Shown: positions 24,056 to 37,500 of the stretch, piece by piece | How the letters are laid out: each line of letters starts with the position of its first letter | How positions within the stretch are numbered: position 1 is the first letter of the stretch | Assembly: GCA_918807975.1 (NCBI GenBank) | Contig: OU964934.1 | Span: 14,446,001-14,510,000 of the forward strand | DNA: 64,000 nt | Source of the DNA: Aplidium turbinatum | Lineage: Eukaryota; Chordata; Ascidiacea; Aplousobranchia; Polyclinidae | Reading direction: 5' to 3' | Made by a program: the position numbers and the translations under genes | The notes under the pieces: model-generated | What the model was told of the DNA's origin: nothing | Databases searched by the model: none | Seen by the model: the letters and a program-made list of their open reading frames with translations, nothing else

Positions 24056-25269
24056 ATTTAAAAATCCAAGCAAGGTCAATACTCTCATGGTAAGCATGTT
24101 TATATTGGCCATCAGTTTATTTTTTAGTTCGAAAAGTAGTCAGTGGACAGGATTACAATTATTATATTCTTTGGGCGAAAGTAGCAGTATCATACAATAA
24201 ATTGCCGCCTTCACGATGACAAGTTCAAGCAGAATTGAATATAATAAAAAAAATCATTTAGCGTCCATCACAAAGCAATTTTCTGCTTCCCTCGGTTCTT
24301 CTGAAACATGTGGAAATTTGATCCGGTTAGTTATGAGCAATGAAAAATATCCTGATATGTAGCGTTCATAAAGTCACATCCAATCTAACTGCTAACGCCA
24401 GTTAAAGAAAGCGTCGCCGTTGATCTGATTTTCACATAACTTTTTGTGCCATACGCATCTTGTGCGTGCGTTCAACGTGAAGTTATTAGTCTGGTTTCAG
24501 CCAATAAACAAAGGATAATCTGAAGGATTTACAAAAAGTTTCTGGCAAAAATTATGAATCAACATGACAGCATCACCAAACAGTTCATCTATTTTATCAT
24601 CAATATTTTTAAATGAACCAAAATGTGAAACCAAAGCTCTTAGCTTTTTATAAAATATTAAGGGTCACAAGAACAGTAGGGAAGTAGGCCTCAAGAAGAA
24701 ATAACTCATTTATTCTTGCCTGGCATGTAGTGCTATAGATTAGAAAAGCATATTATTACAGTTTACATGGCAACTGATGTATTTTGTGGTGTCCACTTGA
24801 AGAGCTTTTTTTCGAATTCACAGCGCGTCGACAACCATCCACAACAACAACTTTCACTTCATTATTCACTTTACTTTGGATTATAGCCATAGTTGTCAGT
24901 CTGTGAAAAGTTTCAGTTTGTTGTTGCAGCGGAAACACTGCAAAGTTCATCTAGTAATTATCAACCCAGGTCAAGGGTTCTTAACAGAAGTGCTTGGCAA
25001 CACAACTTCAGGCCCCAGCTCCGGCTTTCTAACCCCGATACAAATCTTACACATGGTCAACACAACAATAAAGCTATAGGCCTACCATGTTTTTGTCACT
25101 TATTTTTGCCAAAAGAGGACAAGTATTGTCAACAAGTAAGAGATTACGCTTGAATTTTTTTTTTTACATATTTTCGGATTAGGCCTATGCAGCAAAAGTT
25201 ACAGCAAAAAAAACAGACGCAAAATAACAAAACCAATAAATTATTTGTCAGATTCAGCCCATTATAATT

Positions 25270-25766
25270 TTGCAGTTCCCTAAACTTTTTCGCTACCAGC
25301 CGATAAAAAGTAACTCGCTACCGTTGCTCAGACCAAAAGTACTTCTACACGCTGCTTTTGTCTTAAACTGACAGCCCAAAACTCTATTCAAGTAATGTAC
25401 CTTGTAAAGTTCAAATGACCTTGAAAACGAATGAAAGCTCCTTCAGTACCACATTCGTTTACACTGCCATTTCAATGTCGTTACAGAAAACAAGATCTAG
25501 GTGAAACTTTTATGCTTTATTGTTTCCATAAAAAATCTTTGAAAATGATTCATTTTTTTAAAAGTTTGAATTGAAAAGTAGCGAGTTGCAGAAGTTCGAC
25601 TGAAGCAAATGTAGCGCCTCTCCGCTATCGCTGCATTGAAGAAAAAGTAGCGTCACTACTGTAGTCGCTACTTTAACAAAACGTAGCACTGCTGGTGCTA
25701 TCGCTACCAAAAACGTAGTGCGCCAGTAGCGGCGGTACAAAAGTAGTGCGTTACTGCCTACCTCTG
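25270..25766 (-). mobile_element. hAT-type terminal fragment
   Basis: On the - strand the sequence starting at 25766 reads CAGAGGTAGGCAGTAACGC, close to the CAGAGGTGGGCAGTAACGC ends of a common hAT group. Subterminal repeats built on gtagcg/cgctac follow. I could not find the partner end, so this is probably a truncated copy. Confidence 0.5.
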
Positions 25767-25934
25767 TCAGTGGGTCTTGGCGATATTATGCACAGTGCTC
25801 TTTTGGACATTCATTCCAATTCACTTCAGTAATAAAACTAGCCAAACTGTTAAGTTGGTAATCAACAACGTTTACAAACGTTAAATCAATATAAAATAGA
25901 TTTGAAAAAAAACTTTTGTTTTTTGCAATAACCT

Positions 25935-26092
25935 AATGGAGTGGAAGGTCTGCGTGTCTGGGATGATGAAACAAAAGACTGGTTGTTTTCCAGTAGCCTT
26001 CCAGCTTAGTCTGGGAACATCGTGAATCTGGGGTGGTGAAAGGATAGACCCTCGACCCCAAAGGCTCACACGACGACGACGAAGACCGCAAA
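25935..26092 (+). mobile_element. LINE 3' tail (jockey-like)
   Basis: The tail of a LINE ORF2 is readable (NGVEGLRVWDDETKDW, then stop). A 3' untranslated piece follows that ends gaccccaaaggctcacacga and an ACG run. The same ending recurs at 31460-31515 and 44750-44808, so this is a heavily 5'-truncated copy. Confidence 0.7.
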
Positions 26093-26566
26093 ACAATACC
26101 GTTTGTTATGTTACAAAGAAAGATTGGTTGTAATAATTTTTAACAAAGTATACGAGAGTATAGAATTTATGAATCAGTATTTAGCATGTCACATGGGTGC
26201 AGTAAGCTTTTGAAAACTAACCAAGTCTTTGCCGAAAAGTCACATAACAATAAAATACTGTTGAAAACATAAGCAAGAAAACTCAAAATGCAAAAAAGAG
26301 GACATTTGAACATTTGTGAGTGTCCTTGGAGGATAATTCATTTTTTTTTTTAGAAAAGAAGACAAATCCCCTTAAAAGAGAACATACAGTGCGGTTGTCC
26401 TAAGTAAAGCCAACACTACATTTCATAAGCTAGCAATAAAACAAGTGCGCGGTTATGATAATACAATGATGGCAATGTTAAAAAGAGTTATGAATCAACA
26501 TAGCCTATAAAGCTGTTTGTTCTGGGCTGGACTGGTCTAAGAGAGACCTTTTTTCTTCTTCAAATG

Positions 26567-29500
26567 TCAGGCCTTGAAATTAGAATACAGGTCAAAAGAG
26601 GAAAGGTATTGCACAAGTGAAGAGTAGCAAAGCTTGTATTGATCCTAAAAAAGGGTTATTTGGTGAGTCGCATGAAAAACTAGAAAAGAACAAAAAACTT
26701 AACAATTTTAACTTGAAACGGAAAGCTGGTTTCTATGTTTTCTACGTTTCTATAGGCCTACTATGATAAAACAATAATTAATTTAACAAAAATTGATCAT
26801 AAAATTAAACTTTTATTACATCATTATCATACATTACATTAAAACTTATATGTTTATTGTTGTTGATATGTAGACCTCTTTTGATTTGCCTAAGAGAAAG
26901 AAACATACAGTAATAGTGGACAAACAATAATCTAATCATTTTACAATACTAGTATCTTAGACTTGAGTAATATTTGACATAAACAACATTTGTTTTGTCA
27001 AACCATCTGCGTTGGAAAATTTTATTTTGCTTTTGACCCTGTCAATCTCATCAGCTCGATGTGAATCATCCCCAAACCAGGTAATGATCTGCACTATAGA
27101 TGAAATGTAGCGGCCTAAATATCTATCATTACCAATGAGGAAACCATCCCAGGTCTCATGTCTCTTAAATCCTTGACAGTACGAAACACGTCAATTCTAT
27201 GCTCTGCATTCAATCTCTCAATCAAGTTGATCATCGCACAGAACACTCCAGTTCTTCCTAATCCATCGCTGGAAAATGCAAAACATTGTAACACATTAAA
27301 ATGTTAAGAATTGAATAAGGCTGTTTGCTAGACATTTAGTTCAATAACATAAGTCGTTTTTCTGGTGTAAACTAAGCTTGACTATAACATGGTGACTGAT
27401 AACATTATACTTTCTTTTTTTTTAGTTTCAAAATTGCGAGCGATAATTCTGTTGCAAAATTGAACTTTATTTTGCATGTTTTGTTGTTTTTACGGCAACA
27501 TGATTGTTTTCTCAATATTAGAAAGGTAGTTTTTGCCTGATTTAACTCTTTAGAGAAGTCAGTCGTATCTGATTGATTATGCAAATGAATAACTGAAACT
27601 AGAGCTTCGGTAGAGAGTTTGTCTTGTTGAACCATAGGCATACGAAGCCAAGCAAATTTTTTGCACCTTGCCTTTCTACCATTATCATGTGATCTGTTTA
27701 ACACCTTTTGATGCAGTTACCTTTGATTCTCGTGGAGCCTATATCGTTGAGTTTGAGCTAGTCAGAAGTACTGTGCAGTTTTTGTCTTTTTCTGTTTATA
27801 GATTTAGTTAACCATTGTATTTTTTTTCAGATGTAGTTAATTTGTATGTATATTATTCCTGACGAGGACATCTTGTGATGTCGAAAACGTTCGATACTTA
27901 ATTTGTTTTATGTTTATGTAAATGTAATAAACTTGAAGATGTTAAACTTGATCACGTTGCTCGGCTTCGTATGCCTATGGTTCAATAACTGAAACACATT
28001 ATGATAGTGTAGCTTAGTTTACACCAGAAGAGCGTGCACATTGTTATTGAACACTGAAATGTGTTTATAAAATACAAATTTAAAACAAGAAATGATTGTC
28101 AGTTTTCTCAACAAATCAACCTTGCAATGTTGATTAAAATCATATTGGTAAACAAAAAAGTTGACTGAAAAGCTTCATCCAGTGGTTTATAACCCCTTTC
28201 ATTGACACGCCTCTTTTTAACATTGATTACATGTTCTGCGCCTCTCCTCCCAGCTTTATCCGCCCTCAGATGTATAGTTTGGATAGGAAACTTCTAATCA
28301 GCATGTTCTTAATATGTTTCTTTCGACAACGATCATACATTTGTGGGAAAGTAACACCAGATGAATTATTTAAAATCATATTACTACTCCTTACACAGGA
28401 TGAAAAGACAATTGCAAAGAGTTCCAGCTTTTTATAAAGTTTTCTATTTTGTAAAGTTGACTATGCCATGATAATTAAGTTCAGGACTTTCTTCATTGCT
28501 TTACTTGTGGCAAAGTTTTGGATGCTAAGGTTTCGGGATAAATACTGCAACGAGTATTAACACTTAAAAGATTTCATTTCTTTCCTTTTCGTTTAGGACG
28601 ACGGAAGATTAAAAAGCAAGTGCAGCAAAGGCTCCGTCTGTATACAGCATTTCCTATGATTTTTAGGTTTCAGAAAATATGAAGAGCAAAAAGTAGTACA
28701 GGACATTGAAATTACTGCACACTTCAAAAAGAAGAAATAAAGTTTTAGAGCTCGCACCTCCCAAAAAACGTGGTTGACGCACCTCAACGCCTCTTACGTG
28801 TCCTCCCCCCAGTAAAAAAACACTGCTCTATACACTATACAGTAGGCTACATTAATTTAATCTTCGCCATCTTTTTTTTAAATTAGCATTTATTGACAGC
28901 TTTGTAGAAAGCATGTGGCTATAAGCATCGACTTCCTTTGAATAGTCTTTTGCTTACTTGTCTCCTCTCTAATAATTGGCCACGATATTCTAATAAGATC
29001 CAAGTAAGCTATAGATGAACCTCGCAACAAGCGGTAATGTCTTGTCATTCAAGTTTGCAATTGTAAGCCTACTCTGAATTAGCTTCACTGCTTCATTGAA
29101 GAAAATACACAACCAAGTTTGGAAACAATTTCAAAGATTTTGGTATGACTCAACTTGGATTCAAGCCCAAGCTAACTAAAGCCCTGATCTATCTTTAGGT
29201 CAGATTTTTTTAAACCAACAACACTTTGCATGTCTAACTGCTCGACACGATACTTGCCTACAGTGGACCATCATGCATCCTTGTGGAGTTTGTTTCCGAA
29301 TCGAAATCACGTCATTTAAAATGGAGATGAGATCGTTTTTGTTGGGTTCTGTTTCGTGCTCAGCCCATTGGCTGAAGTGAAACTGGGCGACATTTGTCTG
29401 AAAGGCAGCAAAAGATTTATTTGTTGTTTGGCTCAACAAGTTATCTCATACTTAGTTACGATGAAATTGTACTAGCTTTTAACGCAAATTTGGAAGAGAT

Positions 29501-32500
29501 TATGCTAGAAAAAATCTATGTATTTTTATTGACTTCAAATCCGTAAAGTTTTGCTACCCTTTCTCGTTTGTTGGCAACCTGTTACACGCAACAAAAAAAA
29601 AAATAATGACATTACATGTCTACAATACGCGTTTTGTCACGATAATTGCTTCTCTAAACAATTGCTTCCGCGACAAGCGGTTTTGTTATAATCATGCAAA
29701 CCAAACGTTTTAACATCACTGTAAAAACGCAACATCGGTTTTTTATTAAATAAATGTGACCCACCGTAATATTTTTCCATGTCACATCAAAGTTTCTGAT
29801 GATGTATTTGGGATTTTCAGTGATACTAGCAAGTTTAACATTAATTTCTCCAAACTGTTGAACAGAATCAATCTCTTCTGGCCAATAGAGGAAACACATT
29901 TCCTGAAAATAATACAAGTATGCAGTTGTGTAAACGGAGCGATCTACCTGGGGTAAGTACAAGGCTGCCTACTCACGATAATACAAAACAGCGAGCATTA
30001 TGTTTTGCTAATCGTAGGCTATTGGTGCAGCCTCCAAGCCAGTCATCAAGACTTTTCTAAAAATAAATAATACAAAATGTTGTTCATTAAAAAATTTTTT
30101 TTTTAAATCATCAGAAAACGACGTTGCAGCTAACAAGATTTTATTGCAGAACTATAGGTTTGACTATCGGCAATGTATTTTGCAACTTACACTGGTGACC
30201 AAAAAGACAAGGATGTTTAGATGTTTGGTTGTAGGTCAAAGTTGGATCAATTAGGCTACATCACATAGTTTCAGTTCAATTGTATTTTACATCATCAAAC
30301 TTTTTATTTACATTTTAATTGCAGTTACATTGTTCTGAAATTTTCAAATACTTTTAAATGTAATTAATGACACCTTTCAATCAGAAAAATTAAATTTTCC
30401 AATACGTTCATGAATGATTTTTTGTAGTTTGATTATGTCAAAGGCAGTAGAATTGCATTTCATGAAGATTAAGTTGCGAAAATTGTCTGTAGGCTACCCA
30501 GTAAGTTCCTTTTTACAGTAGCCTATATAAATGTTACTAGCTATTGAAAAAACTTTTTCTGCAGGAGCTGATGTTACAGTTTGCCTGAAGTGTAATTGTA
30601 ATTTGGGCCAAAGTTTTTTTTCAAATTGCAGTTACATTACACAACAACAAAACGTTTCAATTACAAATATAATGAAAATTAAACAAAAAGGTATAATAAA
30701 TTACATTTAATTATAATTTTGCAATTAATTGAATGTTAATTCTATATAACTATCCGAGATCTAAACATATCAAATAAGCAAGGCTCATATTGCAATCCAA
30801 CTTTTATCTTATATCAATTGTTCAGATTCTTATTTGGGAGTAAAACATCCCAAGCAAAGTAAAGTTAGGCTTAGTCTTTGAATAATGATTTATGATAGAA
30901 TTCTAATTACAAAGTATAGGTTAATCATAAATGTTGAGTACGTTAAATAACCTACATCAACAGGTTTCAAACCTTATTGCCTTCTTGCAATTGTGTAAGC
31001 ATGACAATCATGTTGACGTTTTGGTCGACTATGCATCTCCAAAATTCATTTATTGTGTTTGACATCGGTCCTTGTGTTGCAATCAATGTTCCACAGGGAA
31101 TGTATTCCTGTTTAATGAATATTATACAGTATATGGCATTTCACAACTGTAGATAGCCTACAAACGATCTGTTTTAGCCTGATGCTGCGAGTTCACTGTG
31201 GTAATAGCGGTTTGCACTAGCTTTCGGAACACACGTCCTTAGTCATGTGCAATTCCTGTTTAATGCATATTAAATATAGCATTACTTGTGACAGAAAACT
31301 GTTATCTACAGTCATTGCTTGCTTGATTGATTGAGTTTTGTGGCCGTGCTAGCTGCAGACACATACCTGTAGTGTACTACAGGAATAACTTCTAGCACGT
31401 GTTAAACTCTTCAAGGCTTTGTTGCCTCTTCAAGTTATATATTAGGTATTAATTATGTAGTTGTCTGAAGTGGCGAAAAGATAAGTCCTCAGCCCCAGAG
31501 GCTCACACGACGACGATAAAGTTATCGATTATTATATATAGTTTATTTATATCGGTTATTATATAGTTATCGGTTATAATTGTAGCTAATACTATCCTTT
31601 TTGTTCCCAACACGTTAATGACAAAAATAGAATATGATATGATGATTGAGGGAATGTTTATCCCCGGACGGACAAAGCTTCATTTCAAGCCTAATCCTAG
31701 CAGTTTTGCATACCTGGCATGGTTTGAATCACTGACGCACGGTTGGTCAACGAGATTGACAAAGCGAAATTTCGGCTGGTTGAAGTGTTGTTGTCTATGA
31801 ATTATTCCATTTACTAACTGCCACTGAATGGAAAGCTGTCTTTGAATGCGTTGCTTAAGCACACATTCCGAACGTCGAACCGGCGCTGTTTCGTTTGTTC
31901 GTAAACAAAGTCAGGCGCTTAACAAACTATATAATATCTTTGATATTCTTGTAAAAGTTGATGGGGGTTCTATTCCACGTAAATGTTGCATGATATCGTA
32001 CATTGGTATAGTTTTTAAGGAAAACAAATAAACAGATGCCTTTTTCGGAAAGTTTGAAAAGACAATATTTGTTTTAAAGAAGCTCTTGTTAGTTTTTGCG
32101 TGAAATTAGTTTACGCTCTAAAAAGTTTGCTAAAACTGTAATTTGTTTATGTTGTTGAACGACGTATGTCTAGTATTAGTATAAGAATGTTACGATACAA
32201 TATTATGCTACAACAAATAACTGAAGAAACACGTGATTAAGTTAGTCGTAATAAAAGCTTACTTGAATAAAAGATGCGTTAATATATGGAGCAGTTTTGT
32301 CTGAACCACCTTTGGACATGCTCACTCTTGAGTGATCATCTGCAGTAATAAAGTAATATTTATACGGTAAATAACATGAGGCGTTCTACTGGTGCAAATT
32401 TCTGTTATTTTATTTAATTAAATGCCTGGTGAACAGTCTCATTCAATTTTCAGCATTTATATGGTAAATTTAGGAATAAAAATAAACTATATAATTTGAA

Positions 32501-34471
32501 ACGTATTAAGTTGGAATGTAAGCTCGCAATGATTAATTATCTTATTGTTAAAAGCTTCACAATTGAAGACCTGAGTTGCAGAACAACTTAAGTCACATTG
32601 TGCGAAATTGAATTATCACCAAAAGTATGATGTATGATGATTAATGCTTGTCCCGGCACAAAATTTGATTCAAAAACGGCTTAATTTTGCTATAACACAC
32701 GCTGGTTTTAGCATAGAAATGAATGATTAAACAACGTTGAAAGAACTTTAACTTGCTTTATCTCAAAAGCCTTATTTTGGACATAAGTAGTTCTTCAACT
32801 CAGGCCTTTAATTGTGAAAAAAAGCGTCGAGTAGTAAATCAGTAAATTACTTGTTTTATGACACTAACAATGCAGCTTATGTGTTATGGAAAAAGAAAAT
32901 TAACCAGTTATTGCTTTCTGAAATTGTTGTAAGTTTATCATTTCTATACACATCAATTCACACGTTATCATTGCTTTATGCTATATCTTCAAGATTGTTG
33001 AAAAATAGCAGTAAAATTAGATTTTACTTACAAGGTATCAATGTCCTTTCTTTGACTATATTTTTTTCTACATTGACTGGCTGGGAACCAAAATCACGTG
33101 ATGTGTTCAGAGGCAGTATTACGTTCAGGTTATAAAATTCTTGGTAAGAACTGAAAAAGTTGACATTACTATCTAACATTACTTTCTTTGTCTATTGCGC
33201 TCCATTAATTATTGTAGTGCTGAATCACATTTTTGTGATTTTTAACCCTTTATTGTGATTTTGTGTGTACTTTGATGGCAGCCACTGTAAGTAAAATAGT
33301 GGATGATGCAATTGTCTTCTTTGGTGAAGTATAATCCAGCAGTACAAATAAGTGAGTAAGCATTGGCGTAGCCACAATGTATCATTAGCTTTGCCAGTTC
33401 TTCAACAAAATAATTTTCTAACGTTGAAATAAGATGTTAAAAGTTAGAACATATACATTAGGCTACTTTACTTTTATCTAAACAATAAATGCTATTAATA
33501 CTACAAAAAGTGCTCAATGCCAAACAAAAAAGCCAAGCAGAGTGAATTACGTCAAATTCAGTGACTATACTCACTAAAAACCTTAACAGCATATTTCACC
33601 TTATTAGGATCATCATTATTTCAAAAGAATTCTATTTGAATAAGTTTCTTCTGATGTTCTAAGGTGAAATAAGCTGTTAAGGTGCTTAGTGAGTAGTAAC
33701 TGGATTTGATGTTCCTTTTATCTATGTAACATTTTTAAAGGAAAATTTGTGACTTGAATCTTAGCAAATTTCTTTAAAGTTTGTGATTATAATTTAAAAT
33801 TGAAAATGCCTTAACTCAGTTCTTGAATGTGTGAAGATAAGATATTTATAGTTATATTACTTCTATACTCTAGAGCAGGGGTCACCAAATGGCGGCCCGC
33901 GGGCCGCATGCGGCCCGCCACGCTGCATCGCTGCGGCCCGCGGAAGGTATCAGCGTACAAGTATAACAAAAAATAATTTTCTTGAGGAGTTAATGAGCAC
34001 GAAGGCAAAAAATACTTTCCGGGAAGCATATTTTCGCTTTGCATACGATTTCACCGACCGACCAATCAGATTATAGTTTTAGGTGGGGGTTGCTTAAAGT
34101 TATTCCAATGCGATGTCCAGCCACACTGTCCCAGTGGTTGATTAAAACGTTTCTTTTCAAATTTCGAAATTGTCTGTGAGCATAGGGTTGCTTATTTTAA
34201 GTTTGCAAATGTCATGTAAACACTAGTGTGCGTTTCACCGTTATTGTGTTTCATGAGCAGTATTCCCTGTATGCAAGTTTTTGTTGGCAAAATAGGTCGG
34301 TGTGCCAACTCAATTTATAATAAGTTGGCAAAATATTATATATAGATTTAAAGACTTTTTCTGATTGTATTATAAAAATATTTAGCTTAGTACTGCAAAA
34401 GGTTTTTTTTTTAAGAAATATGGAACGTTTCACGATTTTGCGTGTCACCCTTGCGCGGGGCCATGCTAATT

Positions 34472-34502
<31 letters not shown>

Positions 34503-37500
34503 TCTGCCGAAGCAAGTACTGCAAAATGTTGTTAATCAACAATTCTTGCCATGCTGATAAGCACCGTAAGTGAAAGTTGTCAATAATAAAATAAAGACGG
34601 TTTTATTGACTCTCACAAAAAGGATGAAAAACCAACTTATTGCTTTTTTAGAGGGAAGACTGTTCATGAATTACGATAAAATAAAATTTTTGATAAAATT
34701 TTTGGTGATTTCCACAAGCGTTTGTTTCATGGTGCCTGGTTTCTTTTTCCCTGTTATTGGAGCCTATTTTTCGCTGATATGTTTGCAGGTCACTATTGTT
34801 GCCTGTATTGCGATGTGTCAAACATTTCCTTTTTCACTGAAAGTCTGAAACTGTTAATTGCAAGATATCTTTTGCGAAGTAAAGTAACAACACCACTCTT
34901 GCTTGGCGATGAATATTCTGATGAAACCGCTCGCCTCGCTATAAGTGCACAAAACAAGTGGCCTTGTTTATTAGGCATTGATTGTTAAAAAAGTCAAAAG
35001 TGTTGTAAAAGGAGCTTGGCCTGGCAGTAGCGTTGTTCGATTAATTTTGTTGCTGCGGTATTCGAACATAAGTATGAACAACATGTAACGCTGGATACTG
35101 GGTACAAAGTGCGTTCTTTTCTAGCATAAGAGTCAACCTACCTATCATTTTATTAGTGCGGCCCGCCACAGCTCTCCTTAGTGCCAAAGTGGCCCGCATG
35201 CAAAAAAGGTTGGTGACCCCTGCTCTAGAGAGACTACATTTCAATATAAATTGTTGATGACTTACTTTAGCTCTTGACCATTGATTTTGTCGGCTAAATT
35301 ATTTGCAAAAAAATCTGTGTCTCCTAGCACGTACGTTTCCGTTATCACTTTATAAAGAAATATGTATTGATTCTAAAAAAAACAACAACTATTTAATCAT
35401 AGCAATGATGTTTACAGTATTGGTAGCTTTGGTAGAAACTTTGGCTGATAGCATCAGAAACATATAAAATAAATTTTTACCAAGCAAAGGCCAAATATTA
35501 CAAAAAAATGGAAATGCTTTTGCTGTGCAAAAAATTATGACAACAGTCTTTTAAAACATCAGACAACAGATGCACAAACTGTACAGTGTACACCACTTAC
35601 TGAAGAAACGAATAATGTCATCTGTAGACCATGAACAGCGTATTTAGCAAATCATTAACCAATTATGTGTGCATCGGGACATTAGTAATTCTCCAGAGGT
35701 TCTTAACCGGGGGTGATCCCACCCCTTAGAGGTACGAGAGCTGTTTCTTCGGGTGCGGGGATGCTGAGTTATAAGAGTTAGTGGTAAAGAAATAATTAGG
35801 AAATCAGGATTTTCCTGCCTGTTCCACATAAAACATTTATTGGATCCTTGACATGTGAGTAGCACTCAGTACCAACACACCATGATTTGATGCCATCATC
35901 AACAGAAAACAAGAGTTAAAACGTCATTGAGCTTATTGCTTAACCACCACTATACAGAGAAACTATATTTTGAATTTTTTACATAAACAACGAATTAAAG
36001 ATATTTTCTGAGCCAGCTGTTGACAATTGGTAACGCAGAATTTGTTGTCGTGCCTGCCTTTTGCTATTTTGATGACATGATTGAGCAATCAGAAGGATGT
36101 ATGGATGCCACCGCAGTGAAAGTGCAATTGACCTGAAAGAGTTTCCGTGAGCTCATCCCTATCCTTATAAGCAAGGATATTCCCGCACTTAAGTGAATAA
36201 TATGTGTGTGAGGAGTGTTCTACTGCATGCAATTGAGACCTGGCCTATCACCGTCGAAGAGCATAATCACTATGTTGAAATGATAATGCCATGGTACGAT
36301 AGATCTTTTCCGAGAGCGTTTTTGACAAGGTGACGATGAAAAACCTGAGATCAAGGCTTGGCATCCATCAGCTTGAAGACGTCATGAAATGCAGAAGGTT
36401 ACGTTGGTACGGACACGTGCAACGCACGAAAAAGTCGCGTGGCCGAAAGCAATTCAGTCCTTTAACGTCCATGGGAATAACCCTCAAGGATGTTCTAAGA
36501 AGCGTTGAGTAAACTATATGTTAGAGAAGATCTGCGTTTGGCAGAACCGTTGATCTCGTCTCGGTGGACCCTCAGGACCGGTGGCATGGAAAAATGTTGC
36601 CATCAAACAGAAAAAAGATTGTTGGCCACCAACCCTCGCAATACGGAGCAACAGGCGACGCTACATCGTAAAGATGTATAGAGACACAAAATATCAACAA
36701 CAAAAACACGCAATTTTTGGATCCCTCGTATGAGAAAAGGATCATATTGTGTTATTTCATTTTCACTTATATGAATTAAGATTAAAGACACACAATTGTT
36801 TTGTTATTTACACATGTAAACAACATTGCTTTTGAGTCAAGGGGGTGCGAGAACTGGTTGATGATTTCAAATGGGTGCCAATGAGAAAAAAGGTTCAGAA
36901 AGTTGTTCAAATGCAATCGCTGAAAATTTTACCAAGATTGCTTGATAGTGTTGCTTTTCCTTCGTTTTCATGTGTTTTTTCAATAAACCAACATAGATCC
37001 AAGTAGTGAGTAGCTAGAAAGCATAGTATGCCAAAAGCTAAGCAATTCTCACCAACGTTTGCACCATGTTGCATCTCTGTCTCCTCATATTCATCACTGC
37101 AGAGTAAACGTCTACAGAGGATTTCTCTTTCATTTCCCTCGTCAAGTAATCGATTCCTATGAAAGTCCCAGTTCGACCAGCACTTGCGCTGCATTTGGAA
37201 ACCAATTTGATATGTCGTATTGTAAAAAAGTATGTGCAGCTTGTTGGTTTTTTTAGATATAGACTGAGAAATTTACTTCATTGTCTTAATAGAACGGAAT
37301 GCAGAAGTGTTACAACAAAATGAATTGTCAAAGCTTTATCATGAATAGTGCTGCATGGTAAATTTGCGTAGCCTACATATTGACGCCATCATGCAATAGG
37401 CTACCACTTTTGTTTATTTTCAAATTTTATCCTTAGTACTATATTTCTGATTCTGTTACTAATTAGAGCCTGCACTGTCAATCCAATAAACCAATGTTAA

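Larger units (their letters stand above)
19266..26566. other. Spacer between the convergent 3' ends
   Basis: Homology between the two genes continues past both stops, to about 19430 and back to about 26400 (shared agaccagtccagcccagaac and later tracts), marking the 3' untranslated or flanking parts. Between these lie SINE, dispersed-repeat, hAT-end and LINE-tail remnants, listed separately. No convincing gene is seen; open frames up to 89 codons have no recognisable domain. I could not place poly(A) signals with confidence. Confidence 0.7.

Noticed and set aside
34411-34520. A functional U6 snRNA gene
   Set aside because: It has a 3' A run, 12-bp direct repeats and sits inside a transposon; no promoter elements are visible upstream on its strand.
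34570-34848. A hydrophobic 92-codon frame as a transposase or membrane protein
   Set aside because: It has no hAT transposase motif, lies in a non-autonomous element, and resembles chance translation of AT-rich DNA.
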